Below, piece by piece: positions 1 to 9,830 of a DNA stretch of 64,000 bases. The notes beneath the pieces were generated by a model. That model did not search any database. It was not told where the DNA came from and saw only the letters and a list, made by a program, of their open reading frames with translations. The translations under genes were made by a program, and so were the position numbers. The number at the start of each line of letters is the position of its first letter. Position 1 is the stretch's first letter. Source of the stretch: Pachypanchax playfairii (taxonomy: Eukaryota; Chordata; Actinopteri; Cyprinodontiformes; Aplocheilidae); the NCBI GenBank assembly GCA_006937955.1, contig SSNP01000003.1, forward strand, positions 2,514,236 through 2,578,235, in the 5' to 3' direction.

Positions 1-159
1 CTCTCCTCTCGGGCCGGGGACCCCTCTACGGTCGACCCCAGCCCTGGAGGGTTGGACTTTGTTTTTTTTTTTTTTCCGGACTTTCGTGCCCCTGGTACCA
101 CCACGGAGCGGAAGGGGGGGAAGCAGGCCCGGGGCACCGCGCCCCGAGCCCTCGGCCGA
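1..159 (-). other. rDNA 3' external spacer-like sequence
   Basis: GC-rich sequence lying immediately past the 3' end of the 28S-like segment in the rRNA sense (minus) direction. It contains a T run at 61-75 and homopolymeric G tracts, as expected of ribosomal 3' spacer. It has no coding signal. The assignment rests on its position beside the 28S match, so it is an inference. Confidence 0.5.
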
Positions 160-622
160 CAAAAACTTGGATCGAGGGCTGACTTTCAATAGATCGCAGC
201 GAGGTAGCTGCTCTGCTACGCACGAAACCCTGACCCAGAATCAGGTCGTCTGCAAGTCATTTAGCACCACGTTCTCCACAAACATGCGGTGCGCAATAGG
301 GGAGGGGCGACCATCATCCGGCCGCACCCCAGCCCAGTCACGAACGGCTCTCCGCACCGGCCGGGGGCCGGCTATCCGGGACCAACCAGAGATTCGCGGC
401 GCTACGGTATCATTACGTCTAGGCGGGATTCTGACTTAGAGGCGTTCAGTCATAATCCCACAGATGGTAGCTTCGCCCCATTGGCTCCTCAGCCAAGCAC
501 ATACACCAAATGTCTGAACCTGCGGTTCCTCTCGTACTGAGCAGGATTACTATTGCAACAACACATCATCAGTAGGGTAAAACTAACCTTTCTCACGATA
601 GTCTAAATCCAGCTCAGCGGGA
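160..622 (-). rRNA. 3' terminal fragment of 28S rRNA, probably a pseudogene copy
   Basis: The minus strand reads as the conserved 3' end of eukaryotic 28S rRNA. Seen in antisense are the block TCGTACTGAGCAGGATTAC near 532-551, CGGCGCTACGGTATCATTACG near 396-416, GCGGGATTCTGACTTAGAGG near 423-442, and GACTTTCAATAGATCGCAGCG at 181-201 close to the mature 3' end. About 460 nt are present; the gene normally runs to roughly 4 kb. The match fades after about 590, where the conserved continuation is mutated and then lost into ordinary AT-rich DNA. No 5.8S, ITS or upstream 28S is present, so this is a displaced, 5'-truncated copy or the broken edge of an rDNA insertion. Open frames through it are not genes. 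Confidence 0.9.
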
Positions 623-818
623 TTTAAGCCAGTAAAAGCTGTAGAGACGTCAAGACGTCTATGGCACTGAATGAGGTAAATGTGTTATATATGCTTTTAT
701 TCATTTACTCCACATTAAATATTAAAAAATGAATTATAAAAGACAAAAAAACGAAATTTTTCCATTTTAACTTTTAGCTATTTAAATGTTCACAGACTTT
801 GGCAAAACACTGTCTCTT
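623..818. other. AT-rich spacer, no feature seen
   Basis: Sequence between the 28S fragment and the Harbinger element. No ORF or repeat recognised. Confidence 0.5.
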
Positions 819-943
819 ATGGTGCGTTCACACCGGCCGCTTTGTAAACGTCAGGCCACGTTCGTAAGGCTTCAAGTTTGACGCTTGAACGATAAAGCTT
901 GTAATGCCTGACCATTAAAAAGAGCACGTAGGCGGGGCTTCCT

Positions 944-1147
944 TTGTTATCAGATGTTCTGAGCTATGGCGGATCATATAGAGAGAGTGGCTGGGCTTTA
1001 TTTACTCTTGAGATGCGTTCTGAGTTTGAGGAGTTAAACCATTTGCTCCATGAGCTACATATGGATGAGGTTCGCTTCCAGCGCTACTTCCATCTGTCCC
1101 GCGCCCTGTTTGATGACTTCCTGCTTCATTCAGGTTATGTGCAGTGA
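944..1147 (+). pseudogene. Harbinger transposase N-terminal fragment
   Basis: A 67-codon open frame inside the inverted-repeat element. The peptide FQRYFHLSRALFDDFLLHSG (residues about 44-63) resembles the region of HARBI1-like transposases that precedes the DDE nuclease, where a YFR-x-S-x-x-x-FDDLL pattern is usual. The catalytic DDE part is absent, so the product cannot be an active nuclease. It is either the relic of a deletion-derived element or one exon of a once-larger gene. The family call is from pattern recognition only. Confidence 0.6.
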
Positions 1148-1315
1148 CATCACTACGATGAGACGCTCTGATTGGTTGACATGTCACTTCAAGAGCATCA
1201 AAAGTTCAGCTAGCTGATCTTCTGCGTTGCTCGTGTTTCAAGCTTTAACATCTGAAAGCTTGAAAAGCTTTGAAAGTTGATGCTGCTAACATTCACAAAA
1301 CGCCACAGAGACGGA

Positions 1316-1341
1316 CGTCAAGTTTACATGTAAACTTGACG
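1316..1341. repeat. 26-bp perfect palindrome
   Basis: Half-site CGTCAAGTTTACA followed directly by its exact reverse complement, with no loop. It lies 20 bp inside the right inverted repeat of the Harbinger-type element. It could be a subterminal protein-binding site or a cruciform-forming sequence. Confidence 0.9.
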
Positions 1342-1742
1342 TTTCTGACGTTGACGGTTGGGCCGGTGTGAACGCACCATTAGAGCTCTGGGTTGTTGGT
1401 TTAGGGGGCTGCAGCAGTATACTGCACGATGCTGTAGTAGATACTGCAGCAAGTTGCAGTAGAAAGACTGACACCTTCACATTCGACCAATTCATCGTTC
1501 ATGGTGGAAATGATTTAGTGGAAATTTTAGATTAGGTGGTGGAATTTATAGATTTGCTGGGGGGATTTGGGGGGATCAGTCCCCCTAAATTCAAATAAAA
1601 AATGATCCCATAATGTGTGAAAAGGACAAATGAAGAAGACGTGAGTTGTGCAACAAGAATGTTTATGAACCACATGTTTTTTTATAAAATACAAACTTTT
1701 TTTTAAAATCAACAATCAGAACAACACTTTGGAAAAAAAAAA

Positions 1743-2529
1743 CTATTTACATGAATAATACAAAACAACAAGAACAACAACAGAAATGAACATTGTCAAA
1801 ACCGGGTGGATGTCCATGCCTAGCTCCTCCTGTAAAGGATAAACATATTTAGTCAAGATGCCGCTATACTGCAAAAGGGTTCAAACCTGCATCCAAGTAG
1901 GAACATTTACTCACCCCAGAGGTATCTCCTCCCTTACCCATTCCTTCCACCTGTCCCCCTGGCTCTTCAGGTGATGTCATTAAAAGCCTCTGTGTGGAAA
2001 AATAACAGCATAAGAGAAAAGCTATACTGTGTGTGCACAAGAACACAAAGCAATAGCATCTGTGAATTTATTAGAAACTCACGGGCTGCAGTGACGGCCC
2101 TGCGACCTCCTCAGCCTCAACGCTGCTGCTCCCGTCAAGTAACTCTCTCTGTACACAGAAAATACTTGGCCAAGAATAGCATGTAAAAAGTTTTTATATG
2201 GCAAAAGAACAGAGTGAACATTATCGAACCTGCTGCGCCTCGTTCACCTCCCGGGTCTCTTGCATCTCTCTCTGTAGACAGAAAATACTTTGTCTATAGA
2301 AACACAGGTGTAAATTTTCATTTGCCAACAAACACAGTGAACATTATCGAACCTCAACTTCTCTGCTGGGATCCCAGTTGTCTCGCAGCTCCATCTGTAG
2401 ACAGAAAATACTTGGTCTACAAAAGCATGTAGAAAATTTGCATCTGGCAAAAAAAAAAAAAGCAGAGTGATAATGATCATAGCCAACCATCTTGGTCTCG
2501 TAGGCAGCCCGGGTCTTTTCCAACTCTCT
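1743..2529 (-). CDS. 3' end of an unrecognised tail-anchored, mini-exon protein gene
   Basis: Six minus-strand exons join in one frame, each intron phase 0: 2488-2529, 2353-2394, 2230-2271, 2083-2148, 1915-1989 and 1743-1829 (stop TAG at 1743-1745). Each has an AG acceptor and GT donor; those after 2083 and 1915 are strong GTGAGT sites. The first three encode 14 residues each (RELEKTRAAYETKM, MELRDNWDPSREVE, REMQETREVNEAQQ), charged and heptad-compatible. The next two encode 22 and 25 residues rich in Ser, Glu, Gly and Pro. The last encodes 28 residues: a short acidic start, a hydrophobic run of about 16 (PVLTMFISVVVLVVLYY core), then SCK and stop, the layout of a C-terminal membrane anchor. 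Upstream exons are not visible; the next upstream repeat unit lacks a usable donor and is followed by a dispersed repeat. I do not recognise the family. The 2083-2148 exon could end earlier, at 2107. Confidence 0.6.
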
Positions 2530-2607
2530 CTGTAGACAGAAAATACTTGGTCTAGGATAGCAGATGGAATTTTTCATCTGGCAATGAAGACAGTGAACAT
2601 AATCTAG
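2107..2607 (-). repeat. Tandem exon-plus-intron repeat, 123-135 bp period
   Basis: The motif CTGTANACAGAAAATACTT occurs near 2149, 2272, 2395 and 2530, giving spacings of 123, 123 and 135. On the minus strand it is the 3' end of an intron (TATTTTCTGTSTACAG). Each unit holds one exon of at least 42 nt and an 81-nt intron; the third intron is 93 nt because of an extra homopolymer run at 2448-2460. A fifth half-unit at about 2575-2607 has lost its donor. Confidence 0.85.
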
Positions 2608-2616
2608 TGGAAGTTA

Positions 2617-2770
2617 AATAAATTCTCCCAGGACAGGAACACTAAATATGATGTTATTTTTATTGTCTTTGCATTGTCAGAGCAACAGGTGAAGGTTTTT
2701 ACACACTAGGGCTTTTACATAGAAAACATTATGGAAGGATCATAAAAATATGCTTATAAATGTTCGTCAG
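2617..2770 (+). repeat. Dispersed repeat family P, partial copy
   Basis: Near-identical in sequence to part of 23140-23310 (shared AATTCTCCCAGGACAG, AACACTAAATATGATGTT and GAAGGATCATAAAAATATG blocks), same strand. It interrupts the upstream side of the mini-exon array. Confidence 0.75.
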
Positions 2771-2934
2771 AACACCGACATTCACGCAATTTATGCTACA
2801 TTAGGAGGTTTTAAGTCACTATTAGATTTCCATTTCTAAGTGTCTTGTTTTATCGTTTGCAGAGCACATCAGGAAAATCTTTCAACCACGCATCTACCCA
2901 AACTGACCCATTTTGTCTATCACTACTACTACTA

Positions 2935-3375
2935 CTACTGTCATTTAGCAGACGCTTTTATCCAAAGCGACTTACATTGAGAGAACATACAAGCAAGAAA
3001 TCAAAGAGAAGGAAACAATATAAGGAGGCGGACTGTTTGGAGTCCAGTTTAATTCCGACACTATCAGTATGATGTATTTTTTTTTTTTTTCCCTTGTAGA
3101 GATAAACTCCCAAATCGCTATCATAAATCAATTCCTCATTAAGACTGAAAGTGTTCTTTAAAGAGGTGAGTCTTAAGTCTGCTCTTAAAAGTAGGTGCCG
3201 ACTCTGAGGATCGGACCAAGTTTGGTAGGTCATTCCACCATCGGGGGACAACAGAGGAGAAGAGTTTGGAACATGATCTCGTGCCACGTTGTGGTGGAAG
3301 CGCTAGGCGTCTTTCAGCGGCTGATCAACACGAGGGACTCAGCTCTACATCCTCAAGTCAGAACAAAAGGTTCAT
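2935..3375 (+). repeat. Common teleost interspersed repeat
   Basis: Contains TTTAGCAGACGCTTTTATCC at 2944-2963, a block very widespread in fish genomes, followed by AGTTTGGTAGGTCATTCCACC and AACAGAGGAGAAGAGTTTGGA, which accompany it in full-length copies. A T-rich insertion occurs around 3076-3091. The element class is not certain from sequence alone. Confidence 0.7.
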
Positions 3376-3912
3376 GATAAAAACATGCAATTAAACAGGT
3401 ACATGTGGCTAGGGATGATGTTGTTTCCAAATAAGTAATGGTAAATTGTCTCATTTTATTTGTGCAGACATAGTGTTTACAACTTCATAGTTATCTAAAG
3501 CAGTTCAACATGCAAGACTCTTCATTCTCTATGTTCACTTTATCCAGTCTGAAGTAGTACAAGAACAACAGGAGGGACAACAGGTACTTGTATTATAATA
3601 TGAAGTTACACAATAAAAATACATTGACTGGAAAAGTTTCTTCTCAGACAGTTGAGGCTGCTTTTAGGAGTGGAGACAGAGAGGTGAGAAATGCTAAACA
3701 ACTGTATTCAAAGAGGCTCTAGCAAAAGCTAGCAGCCAACGACTCAGCAATGAATCTGACTGATAACAAACAAGTCTAAAGATCCTGTGTAAGCAGATCT
3801 GGTCCAGCTGAACGACCTGCCAACATCCCCCATAACACGAGCCCAGGACGAAGAGTCAACACCTCCATCACCCCTAAACGTCGTTTCATGTCACAAGGGA
3901 CTGAAAGTTTTT
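3376..3912. other. No feature recognised
   Basis: AT-rich, stop-dense sequence without splice-consistent exons or a repeat I could match elsewhere in the window. Confidence 0.4.
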
Positions 3913-4482
3913 TTGAATCAAAGCAAAAATAATTACAGTAATTGTAAATAGAAAAGACAACACTGTAAAACATCAAATGTTGTGTTCCTCAGTTTGTTTG
4001 TACTGTAACACTGCTCCATGTCACCATGCTCTTACAACTGGATCCATATCAACTCTTAATATAGTCATTCCACAATGTGCATTCATTCATCAGTAATGAG
4101 TTGGTAGAATTAGACAGTAAATTACATATTAAACCTATAGTTGATTGTTTATCTGTATCCATACAGAATTGAGAATTTTGCAACAGTCATTTATCATTTT
4201 GAGCACTTGTATCAATTGATAATTAGATAATTGAAAGGAAATGAATAAAAACACTTTTTAAATGTAATGTATTTTGAAACAGTAGAACTTTAATGTTAAG
4301 TTGTGTCAAATTGAAAAGGTGATTGTTGTTGGATGAACAAATGATCTAAGTTTTATGTGTATTGTATCCAAGCAATTGAAAAAAGAGTTAGAGTTTTGAA
4401 AAATGCACATATTGATCATTGGTTGTGAGTTTTGTGTCTAGAGTTGTGAAAAATGACATCGGGGTGATTGAAAAAAACTGTA
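3913..4482 (+). repeat. Dispersed repeat family R, copy 1
   Basis: Matches 53219-53823 over nearly its whole length in the same orientation, including TTGAATCAAAGCAAAAATAA, CAACTGGATCCATATCAACT and GTCATTCCACAATGTGCATT. It lacks an approximately 80-bp segment present in the other copy. There is no coding capacity. Confidence 0.85.
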
Positions 4483-5734
4483 ATCTAGGATTATGTGCTG
4501 GTGAAGAAGATGAAGAGGACGAGTGCCCTCTTGTGGAATTTACCTACCAGCATCAAAAAGTAACATCTGCAAATTTTTTACAATTTCTCAAAAGTTCTCC
4601 CTTTTTCAATCTGTGTTCATTTCTGTTGTTTAACAGATAAAAGTCAGTGACTAAAGAGGAACCATGGCTAAGATGATCTTTCTAAACATTTAATACATTT
4701 AATGCTTCACAATAAAAAACATCAAAGCAGCTAAACAATAATTCCAAAATTAAATTAATTTGTAGGCGCATCATGAATATTTGCATCTAATAGTTGTTTC
4801 ACTGTGTTTGGTTGTTTGTATTTGTACATTGTACAACTGCAATGTGGCTCTTTGTTCACAAGATGTCAGCACTGTCCTTTGGAGAAATGCTGAGGATTTA
4901 GGTGACGACAAATCAAAATGCTTTACAGATGTAACAGATAATTTGTCTGTGACGTGGAGCTAAAATCATGATCATTTACTACTACTGATAATCTAGTTTT
5001 TAAGATACTCAAAATAACAACAGACACCACCATAATGATCTTTGGTTGTCTTAGTATTTTGCCATTGACTAGTCATGTGGGACGATGTGTACTGGGACCA
5101 GCTATTTGTTTTTAAATATAGTATATGTCATATAATTTGATGTGGACAAAAATCTAACTAATAATGCAAACAAAGTCGAGCGTGTCAGAGTCCCAGCAGA
5201 GATTTACTGAGTGATTCCAGGTCTTATCTGTCACCTGGCCTCTGTCTGCCATCAGTCAAATGATGCTAGACATTTTCCAAGGTCACAACACAGAGCATGA
5301 CGTAGCACTTTGTCAGTAAGCAGAAACTCCAACTGCTCGCTTTCAGATAGTATTTATCCTACTGCAATTGTGTGCTGTAATTGACAGATAAAGTGAAGTT
5401 TTAAAGCAACACCAGACCGTCATCTGGGCCAGAATGTGGACTGTGGAACAGGATATGAAAGCTCAGAATAATGAGCTTCTTGGACTGAGAGGAGGAGAGT
5501 TTTGCTGCAGCCAGCAGACGAGGTGGGGTGACACTTGGTGCACATTTTTCCTCCAGATTTCTTACTGTGCTGTTTTTAGCCAGCTTAATTTGTCAGTAAG
5601 GAAAGATGTGCTATTGCTTTGCTGACTGAGTCAAAAATGTACAATTTTCCACCCCATGAACTCAAAAATGGTAAAAAAGGTCTAATTTCGCTTTAATCTC
5701 TGAGGATGTAACGTGGATAATTTAATCTAATCCA
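4483..5734. other. Intergenic, no gene seen
   Basis: Short open frames only (for example 5434-5625), none with splice context or recognisable protein. No repeat copy found in the window. Confidence 0.4.
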
Positions 5735-5845
5735 TAGGTAGGTAGGTAGGTAGGTAGGTAGGTAGGTAGGTAGGTAGGTAGGTAGGTAGGTAGGTAGGTA
5801 GGTAGGTAGGTAGGTAGGTAGGTAGGTAGGTAGGTAGGTAGGTAG
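5735..5845. repeat. (TAGG)n microsatellite, about 28 units
   Basis: Uninterrupted tetranucleotide array of about 111 bp. Confidence 0.98.
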
Positions 5846-6633
5846 ATTTTTTTAAAGTAACATCAGAAGAATTGAGAAAAACACTGACAAAACACAGTTT
5901 AGGGTGTAAGTTACAACGAAGAACTTTATCTTATAAACCTTCACGATGTTCGCCTCACAGAAAACTCAAGGTTTTGTTTGTTACATTAGACAAAATAAGG
6001 TATCCAGGTAAACGCAGATAAACGACTTCAGTCCCAAGAACAAAGTAAAAAATTGAAGCTGCTTTTGCAGGACCCATGAGACAGTGTTCTGATTTTTAAG
6101 ATACGGTGTGTAACACTGGGTTATATTTAAAAACTTAATATAAAGATCCATACTTAGTAACTCTCAGGAACATTAGTGCTTGTGTCTGGCAGCTCTAATG
6201 CATCAGGAAGAAGGACTTTGTTGTGCGTGCAAGGTGAAACAGTTTTTTGTCCTGTTTGAGCAAAAGAAGAAAATGTGGCGAAACGTGCACCTGATTCCAT
6301 GTCCATGATTCCATGACATGGGCGCCGGCCTCAGGGGCCTGGCTGCCAGGAGAGTGCCCCCCGTACCACCATATCAAATCAAATGTTACATGGACAAACA
6401 CTGTCAGCTCCATGGTATCACTTTCATCCGGATTAGAATACATCTAATTATATATGAGAATGACACAAAGGATGAAGCACATACTTGTATCCAGACTTGG
6501 AGCAGAGCTGGAAGATGGTGGGAGCTGAGTTGTTCATGGAGGGGAAGAGGAAGTAGCACAGCAAACGAAAATGACAGCTTCATCCCCGAGTCACCAAGAG
6601 TGTTAGAAGACCGATGAGCTGCTTCCCCCCCCC

Positions 6634-6634
<1 letters not shown>
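5846..6634. other. Intergenic, no gene seen
   Basis: No exon or repeat recognised. Open frames at 6195-6443 and 6318-6617 overlap on opposite strands and lack protein-like composition. Confidence 0.4.
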
Positions 6635-6680
<46 letters not shown>

Positions 6681-6966
6681 GTGTGTTTTGTTATCCTTAT
6701 GGGGACCGTCCATTGACTTCCATTGATTTTAGTAACTAGATTTATACCTAACCCAAACCCTTTTACTAACCTTAACCATTACTGATCTATAACTAACCCT
6801 AAGACTAACTAAAACTCTATTCACACCATACCTATAAACCTAACCCCTAACCCTAAAAAGGGGAGTCCCCCTCATGGGGACCAGGCTTCGGTCCCCACAA
6901 GAACCCTCGGACCCCAGAAAGATAGTAAAAGTCAGGAAACTGGTCCTCAGGAGGTCAGAAATACAA

Positions 6967-7000
<34 letters not shown>
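6635..7000 (+). repeat. CA-flanked dispersed repeat (single copy of the 26.8-kb satellite unit)
   Basis: A (CA)n tract at about 6638-6679, then a unit of about 290 bp starting AGTGTGTTTTGTTATCC, then another (CA)n tract at about 6969-7000. The unit matches the three tandem copies at 26851-27868 almost base for base, with a few substitutions (for example CAGGCTTCGG instead of CAGGGTTCGG). Confidence 0.92.
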
Positions 7001-7001
<1 letters not shown>

Positions 7002-7604
7002 ACATCTCATTTTAAATTGATTCACGAGAGAGAACATGTCTCTGTCATCAAATTACAGCTGATTTTTGCCACAACAGAGCTGATCAGATAAAAAGGCTGC
7101 TTGAGTTTTCTCTCCTCCAGTGAACACATCAAGCAACCTCTGCTGTGAAGCAGGATCTTCAAAGCTGTTGCATAACAACATGCTGCAGAGCTCAGATTTT
7201 ACTTGTTTTTCAGATGTTCTGATTTTACATCTCCCCTACAGAAAGTGACTGACCTGCACACACAACCTTTATTAGATTGGTTACTACAGTAGTTGTTTAA
7301 TTACAATCAAAAACCGGATGAATTTATGACCTGAATTATTGTCAAACCCTGATCTAACAGTGGTCGATGGCCTGGACCTGGTGCTGGCCAGCTACTGCCT
7401 CACCTGGGGGCGCGTTCTAGGGTCTGTGGCTGTGTGATGATGCTGCAGAGGAGGGGGCTATGGGAGGGCAATGACTTCCCTAGGGGATGGAGCACAGGGA
7501 TGGGAGTCAGTGGGTGGGTGCCACAGTAGAGTTGGACTACTTCTGTAGCATGGTGGTATGCTGGGTCTAATTTGTGGAGACAGGAGCAGAGAATAGATGG
7601 GGGA
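7001..7604. other. Intergenic, no gene seen
   Basis: No exon found. A G-rich stretch at about 7440-7510 has no recognised function. Confidence 0.4.
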
Positions 7605-8010
7605 CCAGTCAGGACTTGGCTCCTCTTAAGAGGGAGGGATGTCCACTCGGTGCTACACATAGATCTGGGATGTCTCCGTGTGAAAACGTCTGAAAAAGGG
7701 AGCGACTTCTGATATAATATTTAAGCTGATTGGAGGAAACTCCAGCAAGAAATACACAAAGTTCTTCTCTTTGCTCATTTTTCAACCAATAAATTGTCTC
7801 TCTTTCTTCTAAAACAGATTCAATATCTGCTTTTATGCGTACATCCTCCAACAGCCATGTTTGTTTTGTTTTGCCTGCCTGGGCACTTGCTGCCAATCAA
7901 ACCTGAACACCCACCCCACAATACAATGCTAACACATGTTTGGTCTGAACATTTTTTGGCCAAGGAAGATGGTTTTAGCTGTAGCAGTACAAGAGGAATT
8001 TTCATGGGTA
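7605..8010 (-). pseudogene. RecQ-like helicase first-exon fragment in dispersed family Q, copy 1
   Basis: Reverse-complement relative of 23500-23990. Its minus strand encodes the peptides VLWGGCSGLIGSKCPGRQ and IESVLEERETIYWLKNEQRE. The second resembles the region before the Q/LKxEQ motif of RecQ-type helicase N-termini seen repeatedly in fish genomes (LK-x-EQ followed by a FL-x-G stretch). The two peptides lie in different frames, and a segment holding the nucleotide-binding loop, present in the 23.8-kb copy, is missing. So this is a broken, deleted copy. The helicase origin is inferred from motif memory and from the other copy's Walker A relic. Confidence 0.5.
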
Positions 8011-8362
8011 ACTTAAATGGGGTATGTATACTCTCAGAGATCAGGGTTAGTAATTACAGTAGGATCAGTGAAGAATATTTCAATTCTTTGGTATATGTCA
8101 GTTTTTATTATGTGGCAGAGTTCCATTCAGCTGACATTCAAATTAAAGTTTGTAATATCAAAAAGATCAGCCTTTGTGATACAAGAATAATCACAATTTA
8201 TCCGTCACCTTCTCAATTTCCTTCAGCTTATGAGCTTTAGAAACATCCTCCTTTTTATTTTGGTTTTACTCTTATTGCTCATATCTGGAACTGAAAACAA
8301 ACCCCCAAACAAAACACATCCAGCTGTCTGTCCGTCCGTCCGTCCGTCCTTCTGTCTATCCT
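8011..8362. other. No gene seen; short (CCGT)n run at the right end
   Basis: An AT-rich stretch followed by imperfect CTGT/CCGT repeats at about 8325-8352 that lead into the CTAT array. Confidence 0.5.
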
Positions 8363-8525
<163 letters not shown>

Positions 8526-8539
8526 GCTTGCCTGCCTGG

Positions 8540-9830
8540 CTGGAACTATAGTTCTAAGATCACTACATAACGAGAGTGGACATTTAGGTGTTGAGAAGAC
8601 ATCTGAACTGATCAGAGACAGGTTTTACTGGCCCAGAATGAGTACTGAGGTGGAGCAGTATGTTTAGACCTGCGGGCGATGTGTCGCTCATAAAACGCTC
8701 CCATAGCACTCCCACAGAGCTCTTCCCCATTGAACCAGATCACCAGCAGTGGTTTGTTGGATTTGGTCTGTATTGATTTCTTGCACATAGAGCCAGACAC
8801 CAAGGGCATTGCCAATCTATTAGTAATAACTGACCATTTAACAAGATACGCACAGGCCTTCGCAACCAAAGACTAGAAGGCTATCACTGTTGCTAAGGTC
8901 CTGTGGGGAAAATATTTTGTGCACTATGGTCTACCAGCAAGACTCCAATTAAGGCCGAGACTTTGAAAGCCACTTGATCAAAGAGTTGCTATCCATGTTA
9001 GGAATACGAAAGTCTCGTACATCACCCTACCACGCCCCGGGGGAAGCGCAACCAGAGCGTTTTAATCTGACATTACTCTCCATGCTAGGAACATTGGAAA
9101 CAGTGAAGATGCAGCAATGGAGTCAACATATTAGTCAGTTAGTGCACGTGAACAACTGTACTAAAAATGATGCCACAGGATACTCTCCATACTTCCTAAT
9201 GTATGGGAGAGAAGCACGACTGCCTATTGACATCTGTTTTGGAGCTGTTCTGGATGGAAAACGTGAAGCATCTCGTCTTCAGTATGTGGAGAGGATGAAA
9301 AAAGAGTTGCAGGATGTTAATCAGTTGGCAACTGAAACAGATAACAAGAATCATCTCAGAAACAAAGCTTGTTACGATCAACGGGTGAGAGATCAAACAC
9401 TAAGGGAAGGTGACAGAATCTTAGTAAAAAATCTTGGGCTCACATGGAAGCACAAATTACAAGATCGCTGGAAAGCTACTCCCTATGTCGTCATCAAAAA
9501 GTTACCAAACTTACCTGTGTACAGAGTTCGACCAGAAGATAGAGATGGAAGTGTCAAAACCTTGCATAGAGATCATCTTCTGCTCATGGGTTATCTGGTC
9601 CAGATGCCTGAGCCTCATGTTTCTTCTGTCAAGGCTAAGAAATCTTCTTTCCCACAGAGACGTTCAGAACGTCAACATACCAGAAACTCGAGATTTGCGG
9701 ATCCAATATCTAATGTTTCTTCATCAGAATCTGAATTTGACTATGCACACACATGTCACCCTGAGACTATTGGCAGACTTAGGTGCTGACCCGTCACTGA
9801 AGATCTATTAGAGACAGCCAGTGATGAAGG
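8540..9830 (+). pseudogene. Ty3/gypsy retrotransposon integrase, degraded
   Basis: The remains of a Ty3/gypsy (Metaviridae-type) integrase in the normal domain order. The zinc-binding region begins at about 8556 (His pair in LHNESGHLG, then a Cys pair after a stop at 8665-8667). The catalytic core carries a first Asp in a CIDFL context near 8770-8786, and the glutamate is in QPERF near 9047-9061. A chromodomain-like/GPY C-terminal part follows. Breaks visible: the TAG at 8665, a frame change nearby, and an in-frame TAG near 8874. The part from 8974 to 9789 is still open for 271 codons and includes the catalytic glutamate and C-terminal domain. Protease, reverse transcriptase and LTRs are not seen beside it; the CTAT array occupies the expected upstream side. 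It is not functional as an integrase. Confidence 0.88.

Larger units (their letters stand above)
820..1379 (+). mobile_element. PIF/Harbinger-type short DNA transposon
   Basis: The ends are perfect 19-bp inverted repeats: TGGTGCGTTCACACCGGCC at 820-838 and its reverse complement at 1361-1379. Both ends are flanked by TTA (817-819 and 1380-1382), the 3-bp duplication typical of PIF/Harbinger elements. The 560-bp interior carries a short transposase-like exon (944-1147) and a 26-bp perfect palindrome near the right end. There is no full transposase, so the element is non-autonomous. The intact ends and target duplication suggest a fairly recent or well-preserved insertion. Confidence 0.85.

Noticed and set aside
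26..540. Overlapping open frames of 65-126 codons on both strands
   Set aside because: They lie in 28S rRNA and spacer, so their openness reflects GC-rich rRNA sequence and not coding.
2845..3072. Plus-strand frame starting after an acceptor-like TTTGCAG
   Set aside because: It runs straight into a common interspersed repeat, and no partner donor or domain was found.
6404..6676. Frames reading poly Cys-Val through CA repeats (also near 26.7-27.6 kb and 29.8 kb)
   Set aside because: Translation of dinucleotide repeats and satellite bodies.
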